64,000 nt of DNA from Sphingomonas phyllosphaerae FA2 (GCF_000427645.1 NZ_KE386571.1:372001-436000), one strand, 5' to 3'; positions 43,481-52,003 are shown, numbered from the stretch's first letter. Notes: a model not told the origin generated them from the sequence alone. A program made the numbers and translations.

Positions 43481-44521
43481 ATGCTACAGGCAAGCCCGGG
43501 GTTCTCGCTGTCCACGCGTCCGGCCGCGCTCGCGCGCTGGCTCTATTGGGTCGCCGCGCTGATCGTCGCGATGGTGGTCGTCGGCGGGATCACTCGCCTG
43601 ACCGAATCCGGGCTGTCGATCACGCAATGGAAGCCGATCAGCGGCGTCGTCCCGCCGCTCACGCCGGCACAATGGCACGCCGAGTTCGCCAATTATCAGC
43701 GCATTCCCGAATATCAGCAGCTCAATCGCGGCATGACGCTCGACGGGTTCAAGGCGATCTTCTTCTGGGAATATCTCCACCGGCTGCTCGGGCGCGTGAT
43801 CGGTTTGGCGTTCGCGTTGCCGCTGCTGTGGTTCGCGGCGAAGCGGCAGATCCCGCGCGGCTATGGCTGGCGGTTGAGCGCGCTGCTGGCGCTCGGCGGA
43901 TTGCAGGGGGCGATCGGCTGGTGGATGGTCGCCTCCGGCCTGTCGGTGCGCACCGACGTCAGCCACCTGCGGCTCGCGACGCACCTCGGGACCGCGCTGT
44001 TCATCCTCGGCGGGATCATCTGGACCGCGCGGGACCTGAGTGCGCTCGCCACCAACCCGCTAGCGCGTCCCGCGGCGCTGCGCACGGGCGCGGCGCTGGT
44101 GATCGCGACACTGGCGCTGCAGATCATTCTGGGTGCGCTGACCGCCGGGCTCGACGCGGGCTATGCCTTTTCGAGCTGGCCGCTGATGGGCGACGCGTGG
44201 TTTCCCGCGAACGTGCCAATGCTGACGCCGGCGTGGACCAATGCGATCGACAATCCGGTCCTTGTGCAGTTCCTCCACCGCTGGATCGCGTTCGTCACTG
44301 CCGGGGCGCTGGTGTGGCTGGCGTATCAGACGCGGAAGATGCGCGCGGATCGGATCGCCGCCGTGGTCGCGCTGCTGGTCGTCGTCCAGATCGGGTTGGG
44401 GATCGCGACGCTCCTGTCGGGCGTGGAGATCGTCGTCGCCGTCGCGCATCAGGCCAACGCCGCGCTGCTGCTGATCGCCACTGTCGTCGCCGCGCACACC
44501 GTCAGCCGCCGCCGCGCGTGA
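43481..44521 (+). CDS. ctaA: heme A synthase (COX15/CtaA)
   Basis: Inner-membrane enzyme that oxidises heme O to heme A for aa3-type cytochrome oxidase. 346 residues with eight predicted membrane helices in two similar halves. Heme-ligand and conserved histidines lie in FFWEYLHRLLGRVIGLAFAL, SHLRLATHLGTALFILGG, VLVQFLHRWIAFVTAGA and VAVAHQANAALLLIATV. GGITRLTESGLSITQWKPI is the family's N-terminal signature. Length and the lack of the paired external cysteines fit the alphaproteobacterial/mitochondrial class. Its TGA overlaps the next gene's start. Confidence 0.95.
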   Translation: MLQASPGFSLSTRPAALARWLYWVAALIVAMVVVGGITRLTESGLSITQWKPISGVVPPLTPAQWHAEFANYQRIPEYQQLNRGMTLDGFKAIFFWEYLHRLLGRVIGLAFALPLLWFAAKRQIPRGYGWRLSALLALGGLQGAIGWWMVASGLSVRTDVSHLRLATHLGTALFILGGIIWTARDLSALATNPLARPAALRTGAALVIATLALQIILGALTAGLDAGYAFSSWPLMGDAWFPANVPMLTPAWTNAIDNPVLVQFLHRWIAFVTAGALVWLAYQTRKMRADRIAAVVALLVVVQIGLGIATLLSGVEIVVAVAHQANAALLLIATVVAAHTVSRRRA

Positions 44522-45294
44522 GGGTGCTGGCGATTGCCGCGCTGCTGTCGAGCGGCGTGGTAGAGGCGCGGTTCGCCCCCATATTGGGCGCGCCGTACCG
44601 ACTGTTGCGGACGCAGCAGCATTATGACAGCCGCAATGGCGAACGCCGTTTCGACAGCGAGCGACGGGTCGTCTTTTTGCGCGAGGGCCGCGGCTACCTG
44701 GTGCGGCTCACGCTGGTCGTCACCAGGGACAGCCGCCCCGACAGCCATTATGCGATGCTGGCAGCGGGGATGGCCGGTCGGCCGATCGAGGTGGAGCTGG
44801 ATCGGCGCGGGCACCTTCTGAGCGTCCGCGAGTTGGACGCGATCTGGGCGCGGTTGCGCGCCGCGATCGGGGCCGCGGCGACCAGCGACGCGTTGCGGCT
44901 GACCCTGTGGCGGGTTCACGACGCGGCGACCACGGCGCAGCGCGTGCAGGTGGTGGCAGGCGTGCTGGCGATCGTGCTCGCACCGTACGAAGCGGAGCAG
45001 CGAGCAGGCACCCGCGCGGTCACCTTGCCGTCGGTCGGCGCGGTGCGGCTGGCGGCACCGATGCAGGGAATCGAGACGGTCCACCGGAGCGGTGCGCGGG
45101 TGGAGATCACCGCCGAGGCGAAGGCTGACGACGGCGGCACAATCGTCTCGCTGTCGCGGCACCGCACGATCGATGCCGCCAGCGGGTTGGTCACGGAGCA
45201 GCGGGAGGAGCAGACGATCGGCGCGGATGTCGGGAGCGAGGCGCATCTCGATCGTGACACCACCACGATCAGATTTGCCCCTGCGGTATCATAA
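44518..45294 (+). CDS. exported protein of unknown function
   Basis: 258 residues from a GTG at 44518 that overlaps the ctaA stop as GTGA; the open frame reaches back through ctaA but only this start makes sense. A short hydrophobic leader (VLAIAALLSSGVVEA) suggests export. The body is rich in Arg and acidic residues and includes GAPYRLLRTQQHYDSRNGER, YLVRLTLVVTRDSRPDSHYA and EAEQRAGTRAVTLPSVGAVR, mostly beta-strand-like. I recognise no domain. Coupling to ctaA suggests an envelope or oxidase-assembly role, but that is only context. Confidence 0.7.
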   Translation: MRVLAIAALLSSGVVEARFAPILGAPYRLLRTQQHYDSRNGERRFDSERRVVFLREGRGYLVRLTLVVTRDSRPDSHYAMLAAGMAGRPIEVELDRRGHLLSVRELDAIWARLRAAIGAAATSDALRLTLWRVHDAATTAQRVQVVAGVLAIVLAPYEAEQRAGTRAVTLPSVGAVRLAAPMQGIETVHRSGARVEITAEAKADDGGTIVSLSRHRTIDAASGLVTEQREEQTIGADVGSEAHLDRDTTTIRFAPAVS

Positions 45295-45320
45295 TACCCG
45301 TCAGCAAACCCGCGGAAACC

Positions 45321-45391
45321 TTGACAGGATCGGCCGCGCGCGGCATTGCGCCGCCATCGACGCGTGCACCCGGCGGGGTGGCGCGTTTTTT
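45321..45391 (+). promoter_or_regulatory. rplM leader: TTGACA box and terminator-like hairpin
   Basis: A TTGACA hexamer at 45321-45326 could be the -35 box of rplM, though no good -10 box follows. At 45361-45391, still 35 bases before the rplM ATG, CGCG-TG-CACCC pairs with GGGTG-G-CGCG and is followed by six T, the form of a rho-independent terminator. If the promoter is upstream, the hairpin lies in the 5' leader and could attenuate the operon; otherwise it ends the upstream transcript. Confidence 0.5.
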
Positions 45392-45425
45392 CTCTTTCGA
45401 CGCGAAATGAAGGTCACCAGGCACC

Positions 45426-45905
45426 ATGAAGGCGCTGATGAAGACCACCAAGGCGGCCAAGCCGCACGAGGTGGAAAAGAAGTGGCACATCGTCGACGCC
45501 ACCGACCTCGTGGTCGGTCGTGCGGCGGTGGTGATCGCCAACGTGCTGCGCGGCAAGCACAAGACCAGCTTCACCCCGCACGTCGATTGCGGTGACAATG
45601 TCATCGTCATCAACGCGGACAAGGTGCGCTTCACCGGCAACAAGCTGACCGACAAGGTCTATTACAAGCACACCGGGTATGCCGGCGGCATCAAGGGCAT
45701 CACGCCGGCCAAGGTGCTGGAGGGCAAGTTCCCCGAGCGCGTGCTGGAAAAGGCCGTCGAGCGCATGATCCCGCGTGGTCCGCTGGGCCGTCAGCAGATG
45801 CGCAACCTGCGCATTTTCGCGGGCGCCGAGCATCCGCACGAAGCGCAGAACCCGGAAGTCCTCGATATCGCGGCCATGAGCCGCAAGAACAAGGTGGGCG
45901 CATAA
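45426..45905 (+). CDS. rplM: 50S ribosomal protein L13
   Basis: Large-subunit ribosomal protein, 159 residues from the ATG at 45426. Family landmarks include [40 protein letters not shown], and [20 protein letters not shown]. About 15 residues longer than E. coli L13, mainly at the ends, as is common in alphaproteobacteria. Its stop codon shares one base with the rpsI start (TAATG), so the pair is translationally coupled. Confidence 0.98.
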   Translation: MKALMKTTKAAKPHEVEKKWHIVDATDLVVGRAAVVIANVLRGKHKTSFTPHVDCGDNVIVINADKVRFTGNKLTDKVYYKHTGYAGGIKGITPAKVLEGKFPERVLEKAVERMIPRGPLGRQQMRNLRIFAGAEHPHEAQNPEVLDIAAMSRKNKVGA

Positions 45906-46456
45906 TGTCCGACAACCGCCAGTCCCTTTCCGATCTGGGTGCGGCGCTCCAGCAGCAGCAGCAGGCCACCGACGGCGCGCCGGTCGAAACCTCGGCCGAT
46001 GCGTATCTGGCCGGTGACGTGCAGGAGCCGGTACAGCGCGCGCCGCTGCGTGCGCAGGAAATCGACAAGTACGGCCGCGCCTATGCGACCGGCCGTCGTA
46101 AGGATGCCGTCGCGCGTGTCTGGCTGAAGCCGGGCTCGGGCAAGATCACGATCAACGGTCGTGACCAGGAAGTCTATTTCGCGCGTCCGACCCTGCGTCT
46201 CGTCATCAACCAGGTGTTCGGGATCACCGAGCGCGAAGGTCAGTATGACGTGATCTGCACCGTCAAGGGCGGTGGTCTGTCGGGTCAGGCCGGTGCGGTG
46301 AAGCACGGCATCAGCCAGGCGATCACCCGCTACGAGCCGGCGCTGCGCGCTCCGGTGAAGGCGGCAGGCTTCCTGACCCGCGATCCGCGCGTCGTCGAGC
46401 GTAAGAAGTACGGCCGCGCCAAGGCACGTCGTAGCTTCCAGTTCTCGAAGCGCTAA
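45905..46456 (+). CDS. rpsI: 30S ribosomal protein S9
   Basis: Small-subunit ribosomal protein whose C-terminal tail reaches the P-site tRNA. 183 residues; the conserved part starts about residue 55 ([20 protein letters not shown]) and ends with the invariant SKR (RSFQFSKR). The first 50 residues are an Ala/Gln-rich extension ([20 protein letters not shown]), found in sphingomonads and absent from E. coli S9. The ATG at 45905 overlaps the rplM stop by one base. Confidence 0.97.
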   Translation: MSDNRQSLSDLGAALQQQQQATDGAPVETSADAYLAGDVQEPVQRAPLRAQEIDKYGRAYATGRRKDAVARVWLKPGSGKITINGRDQEVYFARPTLRLVINQVFGITEREGQYDVICTVKGGGLSGQAGAVKHGISQAITRYEPALRAPVKAAGFLTRDPRVVERKKYGRAKARRSFQFSKR

Positions 46457-46525
46457 GGTAAGGCGGGTGGTGCCGGCTGTGCCGGCATCGCTCGACGACT
46501 TGGCTCGCCAGCGATGGTACGAAGG

Positions 46526-46552
46526 GGCGGTCCGGCAACGGGCCGCCTTTTT
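46526..46552 (+). terminator. rho-independent terminator of rplM-rpsI
   Basis: GGCGGTCCG pairs with CGGGCCGCC (one G-U pair) around a GCAA tetraloop and is followed by five T. It is a classic intrinsic terminator about 70 bases after the rpsI stop. Confidence 0.85.
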
Positions 46553-46702
46553 GCTTCTGTCGCGCCGGCGATCCCCGGCCCCAAATATCGACTGTTCCGA
46601 TTCGGTACTGTCATGAAGCGACAGGCGTATCGCGACCGTCGCAAACGAGGCATCCTGCCGCTACGGCATCTGCCATCCAATATACTTCTCGGGGGAGGGG
46701 AC

Positions 46703-47257
46703 ATGAAGAAGTTAGCGTATATCGCCGCGCTGATCATCGGGACGACGGCTGCCACGAACGCATCGGCCGCGCTGCTGGCGACGTGCAGCGTCAACGACAT
46801 CGCGCCCACCGCGCAGGCGTGCGTTGGGTTCCAAAACGGCAACCTGCTCAGCAACAACCAGTCGGACGTCGATGCGCAGACCGCTGCCTTGAAGCAGCTC
46901 GGTTTCGACTGGTCGGGCACGACGGTGGCGAAGGTCACCGGCCTGAACAGCGCGACGACCGTCAACTTCGGCACCGCTTTGAAGGGCGTTACCTACATCG
47001 CCGTGCATTATGGCAACGGCACGGGCGGCCCGGGTAACGGCACCGCTTTCTATCGTCTGGATGCGGGCAGCAATCTCTCGTCGATTACGTTGAGCTACAA
47101 GTCGGCGAGTTCGAACGCCGTCCTCTATGCCACTAACGTCGGTGCGGCCGTCCCGGAACCAGCGACCTGGGCGATGATGGTCCTCGGCTTCGGCCTTGCA
47201 GGCTATGCGATGCGCCGCAGTGCGCGTCGCGAGATGACCGCGCTTCGCGCTTCCTGA
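46703..47257 (+). CDS. PEPxxWA-CTERM exported protein
   Basis: 184 residues from the ATG at 46703 with GGGGGAGGGG upstream. A signal peptide (MKKLAYIAALIIGTTAATNA, then SAA) and a C-terminal sorting signal, VPEPATWAMMVLGFGLAGYA followed by MRRSARR, mark it as an exosortase substrate. The mature domain is rich in Asn, Thr, Ser and Gly, with DWSGTTVAKVTGLNSATTVN and YIAVHYGNGTGGPGNGTAFY, beta-sandwich-like. One cysteine pair (ATCSVN, QACVGF). It is probably surface or matrix located; function unknown. It is followed by a bidirectional terminator. Confidence 0.85.
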   Translation: MKKLAYIAALIIGTTAATNASAALLATCSVNDIAPTAQACVGFQNGNLLSNNQSDVDAQTAALKQLGFDWSGTTVAKVTGLNSATTVNFGTALKGVTYIAVHYGNGTGGPGNGTAFYRLDAGSNLSSITLSYKSASSNAVLYATNVGAAVPEPATWAMMVLGFGLAGYAMRRSARREMTALRAS

Positions 47258-47276
47258 CCGGCATCGCCGGCACGGG

Positions 47277-47310
47277 AAAAACGCCGCCGGCATGAGCCGG
47301 CAGCGTTTTT
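47277..47310. terminator. bidirectional rho-independent terminator
   Basis: AAAAACGC-CGCCGGC and GCCGGC-A-GCGTTTTT form a near-perfect stem around ATGA, with A and T runs on the two sides, so it can stop transcripts from both directions. It lies between the PEP-CTERM gene and the end of the chemotaxis cluster. Confidence 0.85.
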
Positions 47311-47330
47311 CGTACAGCGTCGTCGATGGT

Positions 47331-47657
47331 TCAGGCCGTGCCGTGCTGCGTGAGGAACGCCCGCAGCCGGTCGGCCATATCCTGTAGTGTCACCTGCCCG
47401 ATGTCGCCATCAGCGCCGTTCGAGGTGCGCAGCAGATCGGCGATCGCAAGCTGGATCTGCGTGATGTGGTCGATCAACTGCAGGCTCGCCATGTGCCGGC
47501 GCAGCGTGTCACCATCGCTGCCCAGATCGTAGGCGAGTTCGGCCAGCATGCTCGACGCGAGCACCAGCTCGGCGGCGAGCGCCTGCGCCAGCGGCCGCGG
47601 CACGCCGGCTGCCGCCGCGGTCCCCATCGGCAGGGGTAGCCCCGCCGCGGCGCTCAT
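47331..47657 (-). CDS. small chemotaxis-cluster protein, unknown function
   Basis: 108 residues from the ATG at 47657, which overlaps the stop of the CheB-like gene (ATGA), so it is co-translated with it. The sequence is mostly helical: PLAQALAAELVLASSMLAEL, then DTLRRHMASLQLIDHITQIQ and VTLQDMADRLRAFLTQHG. The helix pattern with ASLQLIDHITQIQ suggests a helical-bundle partner protein, reminiscent of but not demonstrably a CheZ-like or HPt domain; no histidine stands out in an HPt context. It is the last gene of the che cluster. Confidence 0.75.
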   Translation of the reverse strand: MSAAAGLPLPMGTAAAAGVPRPLAQALAAELVLASSMLAELAYDLGSDGDTLRRHMASLQLIDHITQIQLAIADLLRTSNGADGDIGQVTLQDMADRLRAFLTQHGTA

Positions 47658-48658
47658 TTCGAACACATCTTCATGACGCCCGCGACCAGCGCGTCGCTGG
47701 CGACCGGCTGCGAGACCATACCGCGCGTCAGCGTATAGCCGCCGCCGCTCTCCGCCGGGGCGAAGGCATAGCCGCCCGCCGCGTTCAGCGCGCGCAAGCC
47801 GCCCGCACCATCCTCGTTGCCGTCGAGCAGCAGCACGCCGACCGCGTTCGCCGCCGCCGCCTTCGCCGCCGAGGCGAACAGCAGTGAGATCGACGGACGT
47901 TCGCCCGCGACCGGATCCTTGGGCAGCAGCCGCAGCGTGCCGTTCGGCCAGCTGTCGATGACGAGGTGCGCGTCGCCGTGCGGCGCGAGATAGATCGTGC
48001 CTTGTTCCGGCTTCATGCCGTCGGCCGCGACCACCACCCTGGCGGCGCACTGCTCGGCAAGCTTCTCGACCATGCTTTCGACCATGCCCGGCCCGAGATG
48101 CTGGACGACGACGGTCGGCGGACAGTTCGCCGGGAAGCCCGCGAACAGGTCAAAGATCGACTTGGTGTTCGACGCATCGCCGCCGACCAGCAACAGGCGA
48201 CCGTTCCAGTCGATCGGCGGGTGCTTGGCGGTTTTGGGTGCGGTCTTCGGCTTCAGGTCGGCTTTCTTGGCCGCCTTCAGTCGCTTGGCCAGCTTGGCGA
48301 TGATCGCGTCCAGCTCGGCGGGCGCCGCGACGCGCGGCTTGGGGAAGCAATCGATCGCGCCTAGCCGCAGCGCCTCGATCGATTCCGCCGCACCGTCCTG
48401 CGTTCGGGTCGAAAACATGATGACCGGCATCGGCTTGGTGTCCATGATCTCGGCGAGATACTCGAGACCGCTCATCCCCGGCATCTCGACGTCGAGCGTC
48501 ATGACGTCGGGGCGCTTGCTTTCCACCAGCCCGCGCGCTTCCGCCGCGCCATCGGCCATGCCGACCACTTCCACGCCCGGGATCCGCTCAAGGGCACCCG
48601 AGATCAGCGCGCGCATGGTCAGCGAATCGTCGACCACCAATACTTTCGTTCCAGCCAT
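47654..48658 (-). CDS. CheB-like response regulator with a degenerate methylesterase site
   Basis: 334 residues: an intact receiver (phospho-Asp56 in TLDVEMPGMSG, residues 1-120), a Lys-rich linker (KRLKAAKKADLKPK), and a CheB methylesterase domain. Aligned without gaps to the canonical CheB next door, the catalytic Ser161 of GASTGG becomes Asp161 (VGGDASNTKS), while His187 (VVVQHLGPG) and the Asp of LLDGNEDGAGG (283) remain. It probably lacks normal esterase activity and may act as a phosphate sink, decoy or receptor-binding adaptor. It lies 37 bases after cheW and is coupled to the 108-residue gene. Confidence 0.85.
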   Translation of the reverse strand: MAGTKVLVVDDSLTMRALISGALERIPGVEVVGMADGAAEARGLVESKRPDVMTLDVEMPGMSGLEYLAEIMDTKPMPVIMFSTRTQDGAAESIEALRLGAIDCFPKPRVAAPAELDAIIAKLAKRLKAAKKADLKPKTAPKTAKHPPIDWNGRLLLVGGDASNTKSIFDLFAGFPANCPPTVVVQHLGPGMVESMVEKLAEQCAARVVVAADGMKPEQGTIYLAPHGDAHLVIDSWPNGTLRLLPKDPVAGERPSISLLFASAAKAAAANAVGVLLLDGNEDGAGGLRALNAAGGYAFAPAESGGGYTLTRGMVSQPVASDALVAGVMKMCSK

Positions 48659-48695
48659 GACCCAGTCCTAAATTACGCGCGTTAACTATGTGTAA

Positions 48696-49136
48696 TCAGG
48701 CGGCATCCGCCATTGCGGCGCGTTCCACCAGCCGCTCCAGCGCGAGCACCAAAATTAGCCGCTGATCGATGGTTGCGAGGCCGTCGAGGAATTGTTGGGC
48801 GGCGGAGTCGCCCATGTCGGGGAGGGGCTGCATGTCCTCGGTCTGCACCGTGACGATGTCGTTGACCGCGTCGACGATAATGCCCTGCAATTGCTCGCCA
48901 ATACGCACGACGATGATGACGTGGCGCGCCGTCGGATCGGTCATGCCCCAGCCCAGCCGGTGACGCAGATCGAGCACCGGGAGCACCACCCCGCGCAGAT
49001 TTACCACGCCGCGAACGTGGCTGGGCACGTTCGGGAGCGGGGTGGCCGGCGACCAGGCGCGGATTTCGCGAATCGCCATGATGTCGACGCCCAGATACTG
49101 ATCGCCGAGCTGGAAGGTGATGAGCTGACGGGACAT
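48696..49136 (-). CDS. cheW: chemotaxis coupling protein CheW
   Basis: Scaffold that links CheA to chemoreceptors. From the ATG at 49136 (AAGGA nine bases upstream) it has 146 residues; an ATG at 49157, overlapping the cheY stop, would add seven. The fold is recognised from RQLITFQLGDQYLGVDIMAI, REIRAWSPATPLPNVPSHVR, GVVNLRGVVLPVLDLRHRLG (the receptor-binding groove) and GIIVDAVNDIVTVQTEDMQP. It is the only stand-alone CheW in the window. Confidence 0.95.
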   Translation of the reverse strand: MSRQLITFQLGDQYLGVDIMAIREIRAWSPATPLPNVPSHVRGVVNLRGVVLPVLDLRHRLGWGMTDPTARHVIIVVRIGEQLQGIIVDAVNDIVTVQTEDMQPLPDMGDSAAQQFLDGLATIDQRLILVLALERLVERAAMADAA

Positions 49137-49156
49137 AGGGTTCGTTCCTTGTGACA

Positions 49157-49531
49157 TCAGTGCAGCACGCGCCGGATCGCGGCGGCGAGCTTTTCGGGGT
49201 GGAAGGGCTTGACGATCCAGCCGGTCGCGCCGGCCTGGCGCGCGCGCTGCTTCTTCTCGTCGGAGCTTTCGGTGGTCAGCACCAGGATCGGCAACGTGCG
49301 GCGACCATCGGCGCGGACGTTCTCGATCAGCCCGAACCCGTCCATGCGCGGCATGTTGATGTCGGTGATGAGCAGGTCCGGCTCGTCCTCTTCGTCGAAG
49401 CTGGCGAGCGTCTCCAGCGCATGGACGCCATCCTCGGCCTCGACGACCTGATAGCCGAGGTCGGTCAGCGCGGCGCGCAGCAGCATTCGCATGCTGGGCG
49501 AGTCGTCCACGGTCATGATCGTCTTGGTCAC
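49157..49531 (-). CDS. cheY: chemotaxis response regulator CheY
   Basis: Single-domain receiver, 124 residues, phosphorylated by CheA to signal to the flagellar motor or another output. The acidic pair is in IMTVDDSPSMR, the phospho-acceptor is Asp57 (LLITDINMPRMDG), the switch Thr is in ILVLTTESSDEKK, and the Lys is in GWIVKPFHPEKL. The start is a GTG at 49531 with AGGAG nine bases upstream. It lies 47 bases after cheD. No flagellar genes are in the window. Confidence 0.93.
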   Translation of the reverse strand: MTKTIMTVDDSPSMRMLLRAALTDLGYQVVEAEDGVHALETLASFDEEDEPDLLITDINMPRMDGFGLIENVRADGRRTLPILVLTTESSDEKKQRARQAGATGWIVKPFHPEKLAAAIRRVLH

Positions 49532-49578
49532 GGGTACTGGCTCCTGGGCAGAATTCGGGTCGTAAGGAGTAGGCGGGA

Positions 49579-50133
49579 TCAGAAGAATTCGACGTCGCCG
49601 AGCGTGGCGGGCGGCGGCGGGGCGGGGCGGACCCGCACGACCGGCGCCGGGACCGACTGCTCCGTCACGACCCTGCAGCGCGCGAGGCCCAGCGCCGGGC
49701 GAAACTCGACCCGCCGCGCGCCGTTGCCACCGACATCCTCGCCGACCAGCGCGATCCGCTCGTCACGCAGGAAGCGACGGGCGAACGCGATATTGTCGCC
49801 GCCGATGTCGCGGAAACCGGTGCGCATCGTCGCGCCGCCGAAGATCCGCGCCTTGAACCGCGACCGCACTCCGCCCATCGCCAGCATCGCGTTGATGAGG
49901 ACTTCCATCGCATAGACGCCGTAGCGCTGCATCGAGGCGGGATCGGAGGCATGCCCCTCCGCTAACAGGTAGTGGTTAATACCTCCTACCTTGGCGACCG
50001 GATCGTAAAAACATGCGGCGATGCAGCTGCCGAGCACGGTGGTGAGCACGACGTCGGTTTCGTCGCTGACGCGCGTTTCCCCCTGCGCAACCGTGATGCG
50101 GCGCAGTCCATCGCGAAGCGCGAGCCCCGTCAT
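49579..50133 (-). CDS. cheD: chemoreceptor glutamine deamidase CheD
   Basis: Deamidates glutamines on chemoreceptors so that CheR and CheB can act on them. From the ATG at 50133, which overlaps the cheB stop (ATGA), it has 184 residues. The catalytic triad is visible: Thr31, Cys37 in VLGSCIAACFYDP and His54 in VGGINHYLLAE, with the family's spacing. IFGGATMRTGFRDIGGDN is also conserved. A proline-rich tail (VPAPVVRVRPAPPPPATL) follows the domain. Confidence 0.94.
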   Translation of the reverse strand: MTGLALRDGLRRITVAQGETRVSDETDVVLTTVLGSCIAACFYDPVAKVGGINHYLLAEGHASDPASMQRYGVYAMEVLINAMLAMGGVRSRFKARIFGGATMRTGFRDIGGDNIAFARRFLRDERIALVGEDVGGNGARRVEFRPALGLARCRVVTEQSVPAPVVRVRPAPPPPATLGDVEFF

Positions 50134-51155
50134 GCACGACACTCCTGCAGCAAGCGCGCGGCGATCCGGCGCAGCGGCATCTGCTGCACGACCGCGCCGA
50201 TGCGGTGCGCGACCGCGGGCATCCCGTACACGACGCTGGACGACTCGTCCTGGCCGATCGTCACCGAGCCGGACTGGCGCATCGCCAGCATTCCCTCGGC
50301 GCCGTCGGCACCCATGCCGGTGAGGATCGCGCCGACCGCATCGGCACCCGCGATCCGCGCGACCGAGTGGAACAGCACGTCGACCGACGGCTGATGCCCG
50401 CTCATCTTCGGGCCGGGGAGCAAGCGACAGTAACGCCGCGTCGCTGGGCCCGCGATCTCAAGGTGTTGATCGCCGCCGGGTGCCAGATAGACCTTGCCGG
50501 CACGCAGCACCGCGCCGGCACGCGCTTCCTCGACGCTCGGCTTGCACAGCCGGTCGAGTCGCGCGGCGAAGCTGGCGGTGAAGCTGGGCGGCATGTGCTG
50601 CACGATCACCGTCGGCGGGCAATTGGCGGGGAAGCCGGACAGCAATTCGATCAGCGCCTCGACGCCGCCGGTCGACGCGCCGACGGCGATCATCGACTGG
50701 TCGCGGGGCGTATAATCGGCCTGCGGTGCCGGCTCGGGCGTGCGCGGTGCCGCCGCGACGCTGCGCCCGCGCGAACCGGAGGCGGCACGGACCAGCGCGG
50801 GCAGGCGGATCGCCTCGTCCGGGCGGCGCAGCGCCAGCTTGTCGAAACATTCGAACGCGCCCAGCTCGAGCGCGGCGATGCTGGCGTCCGCGCCTTCGGA
50901 GGTGAGCGTCGAGAGCATGACGACCGGGGTCGGGCGCAGCCGCATCAACCGTTCGAGAAAGTCGAGGCCGTTCATCCCCGGCATCTCGATGTCGAGCGTG
51001 ACAACGTCGGGATCGAGTTCCTTGATCCGCGCGCGCGCTTCCTCCGCGCTGGACGCGGTGCCGACGACCTGGATGTGCGGATCGCTGGCGAGCGTGCGCT
51101 GGATCAGCGCCTGCATCGTCAGCGAATCATCGACGACGAGGGTGCGGACGCTCAT
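50130..51155 (-). CDS. cheB: protein-glutamate methylesterase/glutaminase CheB
   Basis: Removes methyl groups from chemoreceptors when phosphorylated, giving adaptation. From the ATG at 51155, which overlaps the cheR stop (ATGA), it has 341 residues. The receiver has Asp55 in VVTLDIEMPGMNG; after a Pro/Arg linker (126-150) the esterase domain has Ser161 in AVGASTGGVEAL, His187 in IVQHMPPSF and Asp284 in ILTGMGADGAEG, all intact. This is the canonical copy; a second, serine-less copy lies 2 kb downstream in the same cluster. Confidence 0.96.
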   Translation of the reverse strand: MSVRTLVVDDSLTMQALIQRTLASDPHIQVVGTASSAEEARARIKELDPDVVTLDIEMPGMNGLDFLERLMRLRPTPVVMLSTLTSEGADASIAALELGAFECFDKLALRRPDEAIRLPALVRAASGSRGRSVAAAPRTPEPAPQADYTPRDQSMIAVGASTGGVEALIELLSGFPANCPPTVIVQHMPPSFTASFAARLDRLCKPSVEEARAGAVLRAGKVYLAPGGDQHLEIAGPATRRYCRLLPGPKMSGHQPSVDVLFHSVARIAGADAVGAILTGMGADGAEGMLAMRQSGSVTIGQDESSSVVYGMPAVAHRIGAVVQQMPLRRIAARLLQECRA

Positions 51156-52003
51156 GCGCGCACCTTTAGATAGGCGGTGCGCCCGACGCAGTCGAAGCGT
51201 GCCGCAACATCGGGCGACAAGCGCTCCGAATGGCCGATGTACAGCATCCCCCCGGTCTCCAGATGATCGGCCAGCCGCGATTGCAGCTTGGCCTTTGTGG
51301 GTTCGTCGAAATAGATCATGACGTTGCGACAGCAGATCGCGTCGAAACGCCCCTTCATCGGCCACGGACCGAGCAGATTGAGCGGCCGGAACGAGATCGC
51401 CTCGCGCAGCGCCGGATCGACCGTCAGTCGATTGTCGACCCAGGTCGCGCGCAGCTTGGCGGGCACGGTGCGCAGCGTGTCCGCCGAATAGCGGCCCGCA
51501 CGCGCGGTATCGAGGACGCTGGGCGACACGTCGGTGGCAAGCATCCGCAGATCGCCCTTGAGCAGCCGTTGTGCCGCCGACCGATCGTGGCCCAGCGCGG
51601 CCATCAGCCACGTATAGGGCTCCTCGCCGCTGGAGCAGGCCGCCGACCACAGCCGCACGCGGCCGCCGTTCACCAGCCGCTGCGACAGCGTCGGCCACAT
51701 CCGCTCGACGAAATCCTCGAAATGATGCGCTTCGCGGAAGAAGCTGGTGTGGTTCGTGGTGAGCGCATCCAGCATCCGGTTGCGCTCTTCCTCGTCCTGC
51801 TCGATCACGCGGAGATAGGCGGAGACGCTGGTCAACCCGCACGCGCGCACGCGCGGTGCGACGCGCCCGTAGACGAGCTGCGACTTGCCGTCGGGCAACA
51901 GGATGCCGAGCGTGTCGTAGACGATCTTGGCGATCGCCTGATGATCCGCGGGTGCGAAGTCGAACTCGCGTTTCGCCGAGGACATGGCGAGCGCGGCGGT
52001 CAT
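51152..52003 (-). CDS. cheR: chemotaxis protein methyltransferase CheR
   Basis: Methylates chemoreceptor glutamates using S-adenosylmethionine. 283 residues: an N-terminal helical domain (about 10-90) and a Rossmann methyltransferase domain. The SAM site includes LWSAACSSGEEPYTWLMAAL and RMLATDVSPSVLDTARAGRY, and FDAICCRNVMIYFDEPTKAK follows. LTTNHTSFFREAHHFEDF precedes it. The ATG at 52003 overlaps the cheA stop (ATGA). Confidence 0.96.
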   Translation of the reverse strand: MTAALAMSSAKREFDFAPADHQAIAKIVYDTLGILLPDGKSQLVYGRVAPRVRACGLTSVSAYLRVIEQDEEERNRMLDALTTNHTSFFREAHHFEDFVERMWPTLSQRLVNGGRVRLWSAACSSGEEPYTWLMAALGHDRSAAQRLLKGDLRMLATDVSPSVLDTARAGRYSADTLRTVPAKLRATWVDNRLTVDPALREAISFRPLNLLGPWPMKGRFDAICCRNVMIYFDEPTKAKLQSRLADHLETGGMLYIGHSERLSPDVAARFDCVGRTAYLKVRA

